Shown piece after piece: positions 33,674 through 42,924 of a stretch of DNA of 64,000 nt; positions within the stretch are counted from its first letter, which is position 1, and every line of letters begins with the position of its first letter. Below the pieces are notes generated by a model. That model searched no databases. It worked only from the letters and a program-made list of their open reading frames with translations, and had not been told where the DNA came from. The stretch is from the NCBI GenBank assembly GCA_963708645.1, contig CAVPTA010000014.1, positions 1-64,000 of the forward strand. The letters run 5' to 3'. The translations under genes were made by a program, and so were the position numbers. This stretch comes from RYN-133 sp963708645 (GTDB lineage Bacteria; Actinomycetota; Actinomycetes; Mycobacteriales; Jatrophihabitantaceae).

Positions 33674-34696
33674 TCACCCCGCGGCGGCCTTGGCCAGGCG
33701 CTCGCCGATCTCGGACGTGGTGCCCGGTTGCTTCGGATCGCGGCTGGCGAGGTCAGCTGCAACCGCCGCCTCGACCCTGCGCGCGGCGTCGTGCTCGCCG
33801 ACATGTTCGAGCAGCATGCCGACCGACAGGACGGCCGCGGTCGGGTCGGCCTTGCCCTGACCAGCGATGTCGGGCGCCGAGCCGTGGACAGGCTCGAACA
33901 TGGACGGGTTCGTGCGGCTCACATCGAGGTTGCCGCTCGCGGCCAGGCCGATGCCGCCGGCGATGGCGGCCGCCAGGTCGGTGATGATGTCGCCGAACAG
34001 GTTGTCGGTGACGATCACGTCGTAACGCCCCGGGTCGGTGACCAGATAGATCGTCGCCGCATCGACGTGGTTGTACGCGACCTCGACGTCGGCGAACTCG
34101 CTTGCGACGTTCTGCACCGTGCGGAACCACAGGTCGCCGGCGTTGGTAAGCACGTTGTTCTTGTGCACCAGCGTGAGGTGCTTGCGCGGTCGCGCCTGCG
34201 CGCGCGTGAACGCATCTCGCACGACGCGCTCGACGCCGTAGGCGGTGTTGACGCTGACTTCTGTCGCGATCTCGTGCGGCGTTCCCTTGCGCAGCGATCC
34301 GCCGTTGCCGGCATAAGGACCTTCGGTGCCTTCGCGCACGACGACGAAGTCGATTGCCGGCTCGCCGGCGAGCGGTGTCGCCACTCCGGGATAGAGCTTG
34401 GCCGGACGCAGGTTGACGTGGTGGTCGAGCTCGAAGCGCAGCTTGAGCAGCAGCCCGCGCTCGAGCACGCCGGACGGGACGGACGGGTCGCCGACCGCGC
34501 CGAGCAGGATCGCGTCGTGCGCGCGCACTTCGGCGAGCACGCTGTCGGGCAGCACCTCGCCGGTGCGGTGCCAGCGGGCCGCGCCCAGGTCGTAGGACGT
34601 CGTGTCGACGCCGGACACCACCGCTTGCAAGACCTGCACGGCCTGCTCGGTGACTTCGATGCCGATGCCATCGCCGGGGATCACTGCCAGCTGCAT
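33674..34696 (-). CDS. leuB: 3-isopropylmalate dehydrogenase
   Basis: NAD-dependent oxidative decarboxylase of leucine biosynthesis, 340 residues and intact. Family motifs are AVIPGDGIGIEVTEQ, LLLKLRFELDHHVNLRPAKL (substrate Arg residues), VVREGTEGPYAGNGG, LVHKNNVLTNAG (active-site Lys region), NLFGDIITDLAAAIAGG and FEPVHGSAPDIAGQGKADP. It may also serve the citramalate route, where the same enzyme acts on 3-methylmalate. It lies immediately upstream of the cimA leader on the same strand, so the two genes may share a transcript. Confidence 0.95.
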   Translation of the reverse strand: MQLAVIPGDGIGIEVTEQAVQVLQAVVSGVDTTSYDLGAARWHRTGEVLPDSVLAEVRAHDAILLGAVGDPSVPSGVLERGLLLKLRFELDHHVNLRPAKLYPGVATPLAGEPAIDFVVVREGTEGPYAGNGGSLRKGTPHEIATEVSVNTAYGVERVVRDAFTRAQARPRKHLTLVHKNNVLTNAGDLWFRTVQNVASEFADVEVAYNHVDAATIYLVTDPGRYDVIVTDNLFGDIITDLAAAIAGGIGLAASGNLDVSRTNPSMFEPVHGSAPDIAGQGKADPTAAVLSVGMLLEHVGEHDAARRVEAAVAADLASRDPKQPGTTSEIGERLAKAAAG

Positions 34697-34720
34697 TCGC
34701 CGAGCCTACTGGCGCGCTCG

Positions 34721-36025
34721 TCACCTCGCGGCGGCCACCTCGGCAGGTTCGTCGTCGTCGACGTACTTCGGCAGTTCGCGCATCGTGCGCAGCGGCGAGA
34801 AGAACACCGGCAGCAACGCCAACGATCCGCCGATCGCCGCAACCAAGAGCGTCGGACGGATGCCGATCGTCGATCCGAGCACCCCGCCGAGGAACGCGCC
34901 GATCGGGATCGTCCCCCACACGAAGAACCGCATCGTCGCGTTCATGCGGCCGAGCAGGCTCTCCGGCGTCAGCCCCTGGCGGAAGCTGACCTGGGTGATG
35001 TTGTAGACGACCGCTGAGCCCCACATGACGAGTTGGCCGAGGGCCATCAGCGCGAGTGTCCAGTCGCGATGCACGAACGGGACGATGAACGCGGGCGGGA
35101 TGCTGACCGCGATGCTCCCCCAGATCGTCGGACCCTGACCGAAGCGCTTGGCCGACGCGGGACGCGACGAGCGAGCCCAGCAATCCGCCGACGGCCATGA
35201 CTGACGTGAACAGCCCGATCACTCCGGCGGACAGATGCAGGTTGCGCGCGAGCAGGATGAAGTAGACGGGGAACGCCACGTTCGAGAACAGGTTGGACGT
35301 GCCCGTACACGCCGCGATCGAGCGCAGCAGCCGGTTGCCGACGACGAACCGGAGGCCCTCGAGGATCTCGCGGCCGAGATGACGATCTGCCTTGCGTGCC
35401 GGCTTCGGCGGTCGTGTCCGGATCGCCGCGACCCAGCTCGCCGACCAGAGGAAGCTGACGCGCGTCGATCAAGATCGCGTACGGCGCGGTGAACACCTGG
35501 ATGAGCAGGCCGCCCACGCCCGGGCCCGGCGATCTGCGACACCGACTCGCTCGCCTGCAACTTCGAGTTGCCTTCGACGAGAGCTTCGCGATCGACGAGC
35601 GCCGGCAGGTACGACTGGTAGGCGACGTCGAAGAACACCGTGCTCAATCCGGTGAGGATCGCGACCGCGTAGAGCTGCCCGATCGTCAGGATTCCGAATA
35701 GTTGCGCGAGCGGGATCGACCCGAGGGCGACTGCCCGGATGAGGTCGTTGACGATCAGCACCCAGCGGAACCGCATGCGGTCGACCCACGCGCCGGCCGG
35801 CAGGCCGACGACGAGGAACGCCAGCAACTCGAACGTCGCGAGCAGACCGACCTCGAACGTGGACGCGTGCAGCACCAGGATCGCGACGAGCGGCAGCGCG
35901 AGCTGGCTCACGAACGTCCCGAACTGGCTGACGGTCTCGCCGATCCACAGCCGGCGGAAGTCGAGGTGGTGCCACAGCCCGCCGCGGCGGCGGATCGCCT
36001 CTGCCGGAGTCGGTCGGTCGGTCAC
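34721..36025 (-). CDS. MFS transporter, MFS_3/enterobactin-exporter-like (three frameshifts)
   Basis: Twelve-helix major facilitator protein. The GTG at 36025 begins VTDRPTPAEAIRRRGGLWHH and leads to FRRLWIGETVSQFGTFVSQ, the PAGAWVDRMRFR loop-2 motif and VFFDVAYQSYLPALV. Frame changes near 35525, 35400 and 35155 then link GLLIQVFTAPYAILIDA, VAFPVYFILLARNLHLSAG and MALGQLVMWGSAVVYNITQV to the end. It is divergent from a winged-helix regulator with a palindromic operator in the 47-base gap, so the pair is probably an efflux module. The substrate is unknown. All segments are well conserved, so the shifts look technical. Confidence 0.75.
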
Positions 36026-36042
36026 GGCCCCACTCTGCAACG

Positions 36043-36066
36043 AGTGATTGGGATTTGTCAATCGCT
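36043..36066. promoter_or_regulatory. palindromic operator between MFS and regulator genes
   Basis: Imperfect inverted repeat AGTGATTG (36043-36050) and CAATCGCT (36059-36066) with an eight-base spacer, centred between the divergent starts at 36025 and 36073. A TATGCT -10-like element follows on the plus strand at 36067-36072. It is the likely binding site of the adjacent winged-helix regulator. Confidence 0.55.
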
Positions 36067-36072
36067 TATGCT

Positions 36073-36599
36073 GTGGTCGTGCCGATTCCCGATCACCGGC
36101 CCGGCAGGCGGCCGGCCACCGACGCCGAGGCGCGCGCGCTGGCGTCCACGCTGCGGCTGCGCATCCTGCGCGTGTGCCTCGACGAACCGCGCACGAACAA
36201 AGAGATCGCCGCAGCGCTCGGCAAGGATCCGGCGACGATCCTGCACCACGTGCGCACGCCTGGTCGACAACGGGTTCCTCGCGGCACAGCCGGTGCGTCG
36301 CGGCACTCGCGGCTCGCGCGAGATCCCCTATCTCGCCACCGGCAAGTCGTGGCAGATGGAGACACCCGCCAAGGACAGCGCCATGCTCGACGACCTTCCT
36401 CGAGGAGGTCGCGCTGGTCCCGGTCGAGCAGCGTCGACATGCTCCGGATCGGGCTGCGTCTGAATGCGGACCGTCGCGACGAGCTCTCGACACCGCCTGA
36501 CGGCGCTGATGGAGGAGTACTTCAACGACCCCGACGCGGACGGCGAGGCGTGGTCGGTCTACGCCTGCGATCCACCCGGACCCGAACCGCTGAGTAGGC
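36073..36599 (+). CDS. ArsR-type winged-helix regulator (several frameshifts)
   Basis: Transcription regulator divergent from the MFS exporter. The N-terminal winged helix is clear: DAEARALASTLRLRILRVCL, DEPRTNKEIAAALGKDPATILHHVR. It continues in other frames as LVDNGFLAAQPVRRGTRGSR, EIPYLATGKSWQMETPAKDS, MLDDFLEEVALVPVEQ, VDMLRIGLRLNADRRDEL and RHRLTALMEEYFNDPDADGE. At least four one-base changes are needed, unusually many for a gene of this size, so a real pseudogene cannot be excluded. The start is GTG 36073 or GTG 36079, probably leaderless. The end is approximate and abuts the convergent DHA2 transporter. Confidence 0.6.
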
Positions 36600-38020
36600 C
36601 TACCAGCTGCCGCGGTGCTCCGGGACGAGCCAGATCAGCGGCAGCAGGCACGCGAGGATCGCAGCAAGCACGACGAGCGCCCACGCCTGCGCCGTGCCGG
36701 GATTGCCGCTGCGTGCGATGACGGCGGTGACGACCGAGATCCCGGTGATGCCGCCGGCCTGCCGGAACATGCCCGCGCAGTCCGGCGACCGCGCCGGTGT
36801 CGCTGGGCGCCAGGTGCATGATCGCGTTGTTCGTCGCGGGGACGGACAAGCCCATCCCGAATCCCGTCACGGCAGCGGCGATCGCCAGCCAGGCATACGG
36901 CGACAGCCCGGTCGCCGGGATGGCCATGAACGCGAGTCCGAGCACGCACAGCACGAAGCCGATCAGCATCGGGCGGCGGTATCCGGTTCGGCGCAGCGCG
37001 AACGCGGCCATGCCCGCCACGGCGATCATTCCGACGGCGCGGGCTGTCAACAGCGTCCCGGCAGACAGGACGCCGATGCCGTAACGGTCCTGCGCATACA
37101 GCGGGACGAGCGTCGCAAAGCCGAGCACCGCGACACCGAAGAAGAAGTTGATCAGGTTCATCACGGCGAAGCCCTGGCCGCGCAGCAGACGCAGCGGGAT
37201 GAACGGGTTCGCGGCGGTGCCGGCGAGTGCCGCACGAAGGCAACCAGGCCTGCGACCCCGACGACGGCGGCGATGATGAACTGCGGCGCGAGTACGGACG
37301 CTCCGCGCCGAGCCCAACGAGCTGACCGCGAACATGACGCCGAGCAGGCCCACACCGAGCATCGCGATACCGGGGACGTCGATGCCGCCACGTTTGCGCA
37401 CGTGCGCCCGCGGGATGAACGCCAACGACAGCGCGAAGACCAGCACACCGAGCGGGACGTTGACCAGGAAGATCCCCCGCCACGACCAGTAGGTGACGAA
37501 CAGTCCGCCCAGGATCGGGCCGACGATGCCGCCGATCGGGAAGATCGAGGTGAACAGGCCGATCGCGCGATCGCGGTTCGGGCCGAACTCGTCGGACACG
37601 ATGCCGGTGGCCGACGGCATGAACGCGCCGCCGCCGATCGCCTGCACGGCACGCAACGCGACGAGCACGTAGATGTCGCCGGCGAGCCCGCAGCAGCAAC
37701 GACGACACGGTGAACAGGACGATGGCTGCGATGAATACGCGCCGCCGGCCGTACTGGTCGCTGATCCGGCCGGCGAGCGGCATGACGAGGATCTGGCCGA
37801 GGGCGTAGACGGTGATCGTCCAGCTGCTCCAGTTGACCTGCGCGTGCAGGTCGCGTTGCAGCGTGCTGAGCGCGGTCGCCACGATCGTCTGGTCGACCGA
37901 GGCCATGAACAGCGCCACCGAGACGATCGCGAACACGAGGAACCGGCGCGGCGACGCCTCGACGGCGGCTGCTTCGGTTGCTGTGACGACGGCGGTGGAC
38001 ACTGACATCACCAGTGACAT
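36600..38020 (-). CDS. DHA2-type MFS drug transporter (three frameshifts)
   Basis: Fourteen-helix drug/H+ antiporter-like protein. It begins MSLVMSVSTAVVTATEAAA and shows the DHA2 pattern ASVDQTIVATALSTLQRDLH, MPLAGRISDQYGRRRVF (motif A), LRAVQAIGGGAFMPSATGIV (motif C-like) and WSWRGIFLVNVPLGVL. Frame changes near 37690, 37310-37230 and 36785 join the pieces; the last gives MFRQAGGITGISVVTAVIAR and ends in WLVPEHRGSW at 36600. It is divergent from a MarR regulator, 54 bases apart. The substrate is unknown; multidrug efflux is likely from the family. Confidence 0.78.
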
Positions 38021-38028
38021 TACAGTGC

Positions 38029-38042
38029 TTGCCGGCAGGCAA
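38029..38042. promoter_or_regulatory. inverted repeat between DHA2 transporter and MarR genes
   Basis: Perfect five-base arms TTGCC and GGCAA around GGCA, located between starts at 38020 and 38075. MarR proteins bind such palindromes in shared promoters, so autoregulation and control of the transporter are likely. Confidence 0.45.
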
Positions 38043-38074
38043 CTAAATCGATTTCGTCACAGCGGGAGGTTCAG

Positions 38075-38499
38075 GTGGACGCCGAGGACGCCGTGCGGCT
38101 GCGCCGCGCGATCGCTCGAGTGGCGCGCCAGTTGAACACGTCGGCCACCGACGAGGGCCTCACGCCGACGCAGGCCTCGGTGCTCGGGCTGGTCGTCGGG
38201 CAACGGTCCGGTCGGGCTCCCCGACCTGGTGCGCCTCGAGCACCTCAACCCGACGATGCTCTCGCGGGTGGTCGGCAGGCTGGACGAAGTCGGCCTGATC
38301 GACCGCTCCCCCGATCCCGACGACCTGCGCAGCGTCACCGTGTCGGTGACTGCGGCCGGCCGCAAGGTGCACACCCGGATCAAGGCCCAGCGCGCCGATG
38401 CCGTCTCGAACGCCGCCACCGCCTCAGCGGATGGCGAGCAGCGCGCCCTCATCGACCGCGCTGGATGCCCTCGACCACCTGGCCGAGGAACTCAAGTAA
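38075..38499 (+). CDS. MarR-family regulator (two frameshifts)
   Basis: Winged-helix MarR regulator of about 141 residues. The GTG at 38075 has GGGAGG five bases upstream. The N-terminal helix VDAEDAVRLRRAIARVARQL and TPTQASVLGLV are followed, after an inserted base near 38213, by GNGPVGLPDLVRLEHLNPTM (recognition helix) and LSRVVGRLDEVGLIDRSPDP, then the wing DDLRSVTVSVTAAG. A second inserted base near 38457 leads to DALDALDHLAEELK and the stop. The span is two bases over a multiple of three, consistent with two insertions. It probably represses the divergent DHA2 transporter. It is convergent with ilvC. Confidence 0.78.
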
Positions 38500-38512
38500 T
38501 CCGTCGCGCGAG

Positions 38513-39542
38513 TCAGCGCTGCGGCGGTGCCCTCGGTGTAGTCGTCGTCGGTGGAGACCCAGCTCATCAGCCCGCGCAGCTTGCGGCCGACGTCCTCGAT
38601 CGGGTGCTGCTCGCCCTTCTCGCGCAGCGCCTTGAACTCCGGCGCGCCGGCGTCCTGGTCGGCGATGAACCGGGCGGCGAACGTGCCGTCCTGGATGTCG
38701 CGCAGGACGTCCTTCATGTTCTGCTTGACGTGCTCGTCGATGACGCGCGGACCGGAGACGTAGTCGCCGTACTCGGCGGTGTCGGACACCGACCAGCGCT
38801 GCTTGGCGATGCCGCCCTCGTACATCAGGTCGACGATGAGCTTGAGCTCGTGCAGGCACTCGAAGTACGCGATCTCCGGGGCGTAGCCGGCCTCGGTGAG
38901 CACCTCGAACCCGTACATCACCAGCTGCGACGCGCCGCCGCACAGCACCGCCTGCTCGCCGAACAGGTCGGTCTCGGTCTCTTCGGTGAACGTCGTCTTG
39001 ATCGCGCCGGCTCGGGTGCCGCCGATGCCCTTCGCGTAGGACAGCGCGAGCGCCTGCGCGTTGCCGCTCGCGTCCTGCTCGACCGCGATGAGGACGGGCA
39101 CGCCCTTGCCGTCGACGAACTGCCGCCGCACGAGGTGGCCCGGGCCCTTCGGCGCCACCATCGCGACGTCGACGTTGCCCGGCGGCTTGATGTAGCCGTA
39201 GCGGATGTTGAAGCCGTGGCCGAAGAAGATCGCGTCGCCGTCCTTGAGGTTCGGCTCGATCGACTCGGCGTAGAGCTTGCGCTGCGCCGGGTCGGGCGCG
39301 AGCACCATGATCAGATCGGCTTCGGCCGACGCCTCGGCCGGCGTGAGCACGCGCAGGCCCTCCTCTTCGGCCTTGGCGCGGCTCCTCGAACCCTCGGGCA
39401 GGCCGACGCGGACGTCGACACCCGAGTCGCGCAGCGACAGCGCGTGCGCGTGGCCCTGGCTGCCGTAGCCGAGCACCGCGACCTTGCGGTTCTGCACGAT
39501 CGACAGATCGGCGTCGTCGTCGTAGAAGATCTCAACTGCCAT
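38513..39542 (-). CDS. ilvC: ketol-acid reductoisomerase (one frameshift at the C-terminus)
   Basis: NADPH-dependent isomeroreductase of valine/isoleucine synthesis. It starts MAVEIFYDDDADLSIVQNRK and has the Rossmann motif VLGYGSQGHAHALSLRDSG, APKGPGHLVRRQF, the metal-binding acidic residues in DLFGEQAVLCGG and the knotted domain with IAYFECLHELKLIVDL. The raw frame reads past the expected end. One extra G near 38518 separates DDDYTEGTAA from R and TGA; removing it restores the usual EGTAAR terminus at 38513, giving the usual class I length of about 342 residues. The raw extension overlaps the convergent marR gene, which confirms it is artefactual. Confidence 0.93.
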
Positions 39543-39570
39543 GTGAAAAGTCCCTTTGCTTGTCGGGTGG

Positions 39571-40095
39571 CTATGCGGTGCGCTCGACCGAGCGCAGGGC
39601 GGCTTGGGTCATGGAACGAGGGCCGCGGCCGAGCGCGACCATGCCCGACTGCACCATCTCGCGGATGGCGTACGGCTCGAGCATCTTCAGCATCGCCTCG
39701 AGTTTGTCAGGACGCCCGGAGAGCTCGATCGTCAGTGCCTCCGGATCGGCGTCGGCGACCTTGCCGCGGAACAGGTCGACGATCTGCAGCACGTCGCGCC
39801 GCGTCGACTCGTCGGTCTTCACCTTCACGAGCAGCAGTTCGCGCTGGACGGCCTGCCGCTCCTCCAGCTCGACGATCTTGAGGACGTTGATCAGCTTGTT
39901 GAGCTGCTTGGTGACCTGCTCGAGCGCGGATCCCTCGACGTTGACGAGGATCGTGATGCGCGAGATCTCCGGGAACTCGGTCGGCCCGACAGCGAGCGAC
40001 TCGATGTTGAACCCGCGCCTGCTGAACAGGCCGGCGACGCGGACGAGCACGCCCGGCTTGTTCTCGACCAGCACGGACAAGGTGTGGACAGACAT
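39571..40095 (-). CDS. ilvN: acetolactate synthase small subunit
   Basis: Regulatory subunit of acetohydroxyacid synthase, 174 residues. The N-terminal ACT domain is typical: HTLSVLVENKPGVLVRVAGL, FSRRGFNIESLAVGPTE and RITILVNVEG. The C-terminal half (QAVQRELLLVKVKTDES to ALGRGPRSM) is also family-like. ATG 40095 has GGAAGGG eight bases upstream. In the raw sequence the frame is open from the upstream racemase gene without a stop, but the ribosome-binding site and the conserved IlvN length mark a separate start. It lies between the racemase and ilvC, about 28 bases before ilvC. Confidence 0.93.
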   Translation of the reverse strand: MSVHTLSVLVENKPGVLVRVAGLFSRRGFNIESLAVGPTEFPEISRITILVNVEGSALEQVTKQLNKLINVLKIVELEERQAVQRELLLVKVKTDESTRRDVLQIVDLFRGKVADADPEALTIELSGRPDKLEAMLKMLEPYAIREMVQSGMVALGRGPRSMTQAALRSVERTA

Positions 40096-40800
40096 CAGTC
40101 GAGTCCCTTCCAGCATGAATTCGACGAGCGCGTTGCAGTGGACGATGGTGGTGTCGACAAGAGGCACGGCGGCGTCGCCGTCATGGAGCACGAGACCTTG
40201 CTCGGTGCAGGCGAGCACGACCTTTTCGGCCCCGTCCGCGACGAGCTTCGCGACCACGTCGAGGTAGTGCTCGCGGGTCTCGTCGGTGACGATGCCGCGG
40301 GTCAGCTCGTCGTAGATCGAGGCATGGATGCGTGCCTGGTCGTCGGCGGGCGGTACGAGCGTGCGGATGCCACGCGTGCCGAACGCGTCCGGGAACATCG
40401 GGCTCGCCATCGTGAAGCCGGTGGCGATGAGGCCGACGGTGCGCACGTCGCCGAGCGCGTCGGTGGTCAGCTTGATCAGGTCGATGAACGGCACGTCACC
40501 GATCGCGGCACGCACATCGTCGGCCACCAGATGCGTCGTGTTCGCGGCGAGCGCGATGCCCTCGCAGCCGGCGTCCACAAGGCGGCGCGCGGCGTCCGAA
40601 AGCACACGCCCCACGCCCGTCCAGTCGCCGTCGTGCTGCAACTGCGCCATCTCGCCGAACTCGACCGACCACAGCGTCACCGGCGCGCTGGAGTTGCCGC
40701 CGAGCGCTGCGGCAACGCCCTCGTTGAGACGTCGGTAGTAGTGCTCGCTCGATACCCACGACGTGCCGCCCACGAGGCCGACCCGTCTCATCTCACTCAC
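40095..40800 (-). CDS. aspartate/glutamate racemase family protein between ilvB and ilvN
   Basis: About 235 residues of the Asp/Glu racemase (RacX/YgeA) family. The start is VSEMRRVGLVGGTSWVSSEH at GTG 40800 with GAGGG seven bases upstream. The first family motif is LAANTTHLVADDV; in many racemases this position is N-T-x-H or C-N-T, so the first catalytic Cys is replaced by Ala/Thr as in some YgeA relatives. The second Cys is present in VVLACTEQGLVL. The raw frame continues into ilvN. A one-base change near 40110 would give a TGA overlapping the ilvN ATG. Its place inside an ilvBN operon is unusual. Confidence 0.75.
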
Positions 40801-40825
40801 TGTGCCCTCGGTTCGTTCGCAAGCT

Positions 40826-42622
40826 TCACTCACTGTCGAAGACCGGCCGGATGTCGCGCGCGGCCAGAATGTCGTCGTTGCTCGTGCCGGCCGCGACCAT
40901 CGGCCAGACCATCGCGTCCTTGCCGACGGTGAAGTCGACCACGACCGGCTGGTCGTTGATCGCCATCGCCTTCTCGATCGTGGCGTTGACGTCGGCCTTG
41001 CTCTCGCACCGCAACCCGATACAGCCGAGGGCGTCCGCGAGCTTCACGAAGTCCGGGACGCGGTTGGCCCCCCGACCGGTCGAGGTCACAGAACCGTGCG
41101 TGCCGAGCTCGGTCTGGCTGTAGCGCTGGTCGTAGAAGAGCGTCTGCCACTGCCGCACCATGCCGAGGTTGCCGTTGTTGATGACGGCGACCTTGATCGG
41201 GAAACCCTCGATGGCGCAGGTGGCCAGTTCCTGGTTGGTCATCTGGAAGCAGCCGTCGCCGTCGATCGACCAGACTGTCTTGTCGGGACAGGCCGCCTTG
41301 GCCCCCATCGCCGCCGGGACGGAGTAGCCCATCGTCCCGAGTCCGCCCGAGTTCAGCCAGGTGTACGGATTCTCGTACTTGATGAACTGCGCGGCCCACA
41401 TCTGGTGCTGGCCGACACCGGCGGCGTAGATGGCCTCGGGCCCCGCGATCGCGCCGAGCCGCTCGATCACGTACTGCGGCGAGAGCGACCCATCGGCAGG
41501 CTCCTCGTAGCCGAGCGGGTAGGTCTCGCGCCAGCCGTCGACCTGCTTCCACCAGCCGGTCAGATCGGCGCGGTGCCCGGCGTCGAACTCGGCCTTCACC
41601 GCGGGCGCGAGCTCGCGGAGCACCTCGCGCACGTCACCCACGATCGGGACGTCCGCCTCGCGGTTCTTGCCGATCTCGGCGGGATCGATGTCCGCGTGGA
41701 TGATCTTCGCCTGCGGGGCGAAGCTGTCGAGCCGACCGGTCACGCGGTCATCGAAGCGAGCGCCGAGCGTGATCAGCAGGTCGGCCTTCTGCAACGCGGT
41801 CACCGAGGCGACCGTGCCGTGCATGCCAGGCATGCCGAGGTGCTGGCGGTGGCTGTCGGGGAACGCGCCGCGGGCCATCAGGGTCGTGACGACCGGGATG
41901 CCCGTCAGCTCGGCAAGGGCAAGCAGCTCGGCGATCGCCCGGGCCTTGATGACGCCGCCACCGACGTAGAGCACCGGCCGGCGGGATTCGGCGATCAGCC
42001 GGGCCGCCTCACGGATCTGCTTGCCGTGCGGACGCACGACCGGCTTGTAACCAGGCAGGTCGAGACGGGGTGGCCAGCTGAAGGTCGTGCGCTCCTGCAG
42101 CACGTCCTTCGGCAGGTCGACGAGAACCGGACCGGGCCGGCCGGTCGAGGCGATGTGGAACGCCTCGGCGATCGCCTGCGCGATGTTGGACGGATCCTGG
42201 ACGAGGAAGTTGTGCTTGGTGATCGGCAGTGTGATGCCAGAGATGTCGGCTTCCTGGAATGCGTCCGTCCCGATCATCGGCCGACCGACCTGGCCGGTGA
42301 TCGCGACCATCGGCACCGAGTCCATGTAGGCATCGGCGATGGGCGTGACCAGGTTGGTCGCGCCGGGACCCGAGGTGGCCATGCAGACGCCGACCTTGCC
42401 GCTGGCCTGCGCATAGCCCTCGGCCGCATGGCCCGCGCCCTGTTCATGACGAACCAGGACGTGCCGCACCCGCGTCGAGTCGAACAGCGGGTCGTAGGCG
42501 GGCAGGATCGCGCCGCCGGGAATGCCGAAGACGATGTCGGCTCCGACCTCCTCCAGCGAGCGGACGAGGGCCTGGGCGCCGGTGAGCGTGTCGGAGGCGG
42601 CGGGTGTGGACGGGGCTGTCAT
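40826..42622 (-). CDS. ilvB: acetolactate synthase large subunit
   Basis: Thiamine-diphosphate-dependent catalytic subunit (598 residues) that forms acetolactate and acetohydroxybutyrate. Motifs are VFGIPGGAILPAYDPL, RHEQGAGHAAEGYAQASGK (catalytic Glu), ATSGPGATNLVTPIADAY, the FAD-site region VTTLMARGAFPDSH and the ThDP motif SIDGDGCFQMTNQELATC to NNGNLGMVRQWQ. The ATG at 42622 gives MTAPSTPAASDTLTGAQALV; the frame is open upstream through the attenuator but that part is untranslated. Transcription is likely controlled by the leader peptide and terminator upstream. Confidence 0.96.
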   Translation of the reverse strand: MTAPSTPAASDTLTGAQALVRSLEEVGADIVFGIPGGAILPAYDPLFDSTRVRHVLVRHEQGAGHAAEGYAQASGKVGVCMATSGPGATNLVTPIADAYMDSVPMVAITGQVGRPMIGTDAFQEADISGITLPITKHNFLVQDPSNIAQAIAEAFHIASTGRPGPVLVDLPKDVLQERTTFSWPPRLDLPGYKPVVRPHGKQIREAARLIAESRRPVLYVGGGVIKARAIAELLALAELTGIPVVTTLMARGAFPDSHRQHLGMPGMHGTVASVTALQKADLLITLGARFDDRVTGRLDSFAPQAKIIHADIDPAEIGKNREADVPIVGDVREVLRELAPAVKAEFDAGHRADLTGWWKQVDGWRETYPLGYEEPADGSLSPQYVIERLGAIAGPEAIYAAGVGQHQMWAAQFIKYENPYTWLNSGGLGTMGYSVPAAMGAKAACPDKTVWSIDGDGCFQMTNQELATCAIEGFPIKVAVINNGNLGMVRQWQTLFYDQRYSQTELGTHGSVTSTGRGANRVPDFVKLADALGCIGLRCESKADVNATIEKAMAINDQPVVVDFTVGKDAMVWPMVAAGTSNDDILAARDIRPVFDSE

Positions 42623-42689
42623 CGCGGTCCTTCGGGCTGTGGCTGGTCGGTGCATTGCGTGCGGGCAGTGCTGGTCGGGCAACAAAAAA

Positions 42690-42763
42690 CCCCCCGTGCC
42701 GGGTGGCACGAAGGGTCAGCGCGTCTCGATCGTCTGGGCCGGTCAGGCCCTCGAGACGCGCTG
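42690..42763 (-). promoter_or_regulatory. transcription attenuator of ilvB
   Basis: A 13-base perfect inverted repeat, CAGCGCGTCTCGA (42717-42729) with TCGAGACGCGCTG (42751-42763), encloses a GGCC-rich inner stem. It is followed on the minus strand by an 11-pair terminator hairpin (CCCTTCGTGCC, loop ACCC, then GGCACGGGGGG; about 42690-42715) and a run of six T. The far arm of the first structure is covered by the end of the leader peptide, so ribosome position can choose between antitermination and termination. Confidence 0.8.
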
Positions 42764-42793
42764 GGAGATAAGTACGCAGAGCAGGTTTCGCAC
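42743..42793 (-). CDS. ilvB leader peptide
   Basis: A 16-residue open frame from GTG to TGA encoding VRNLLCVLISQRVSRA. Consecutive Leu, Leu, Cys, Val, Leu, Ile codons make it a sensor for branched-chain aminoacyl-tRNA. Upstream, TTGTCC (42825-42830 complement) and TAGTGT (42801-42806 complement) form a promoter with an 18-base spacer. That would start transcription at or near the GTG, so the leader is probably leaderless. It ends inside the attenuator stem. Confidence 0.75.
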   Translation of the reverse strand: MRNLLCVLISQRVSRA

Positions 42794-42895
42794 GTGGCTG
42801 ACACTACACACGGGCGCGCGAGCCGGACAACCATGCCCACCCGATCGCGGAAACTAACGGGTTGCAGAACTCTTGCGATTTTCTTGCGCGAACGG

Positions 42896-42924
42896 TTGCA
42901 CTTGTCCCGAAATGGCGTTAGGTT
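42896..42924 (+). promoter_or_regulatory. promoter of the CAP-domain gene
   Basis: TTGCAC (42896-42901), a 17-base spacer and TAGGTT (42919-42924) form a good housekeeping-type promoter on the plus strand. Transcription starting about 42931 would leave a 5' untranslated region of roughly 175 bases. Confidence 0.55.

Noticed and set aside
36600..38499. Programmed ribosomal frameshifting as the cause of frame changes
   Set aside because: Sites have no common slippery sequence, occur in unrelated genes, and several genes would need two to four shifts; sequence error is simpler.
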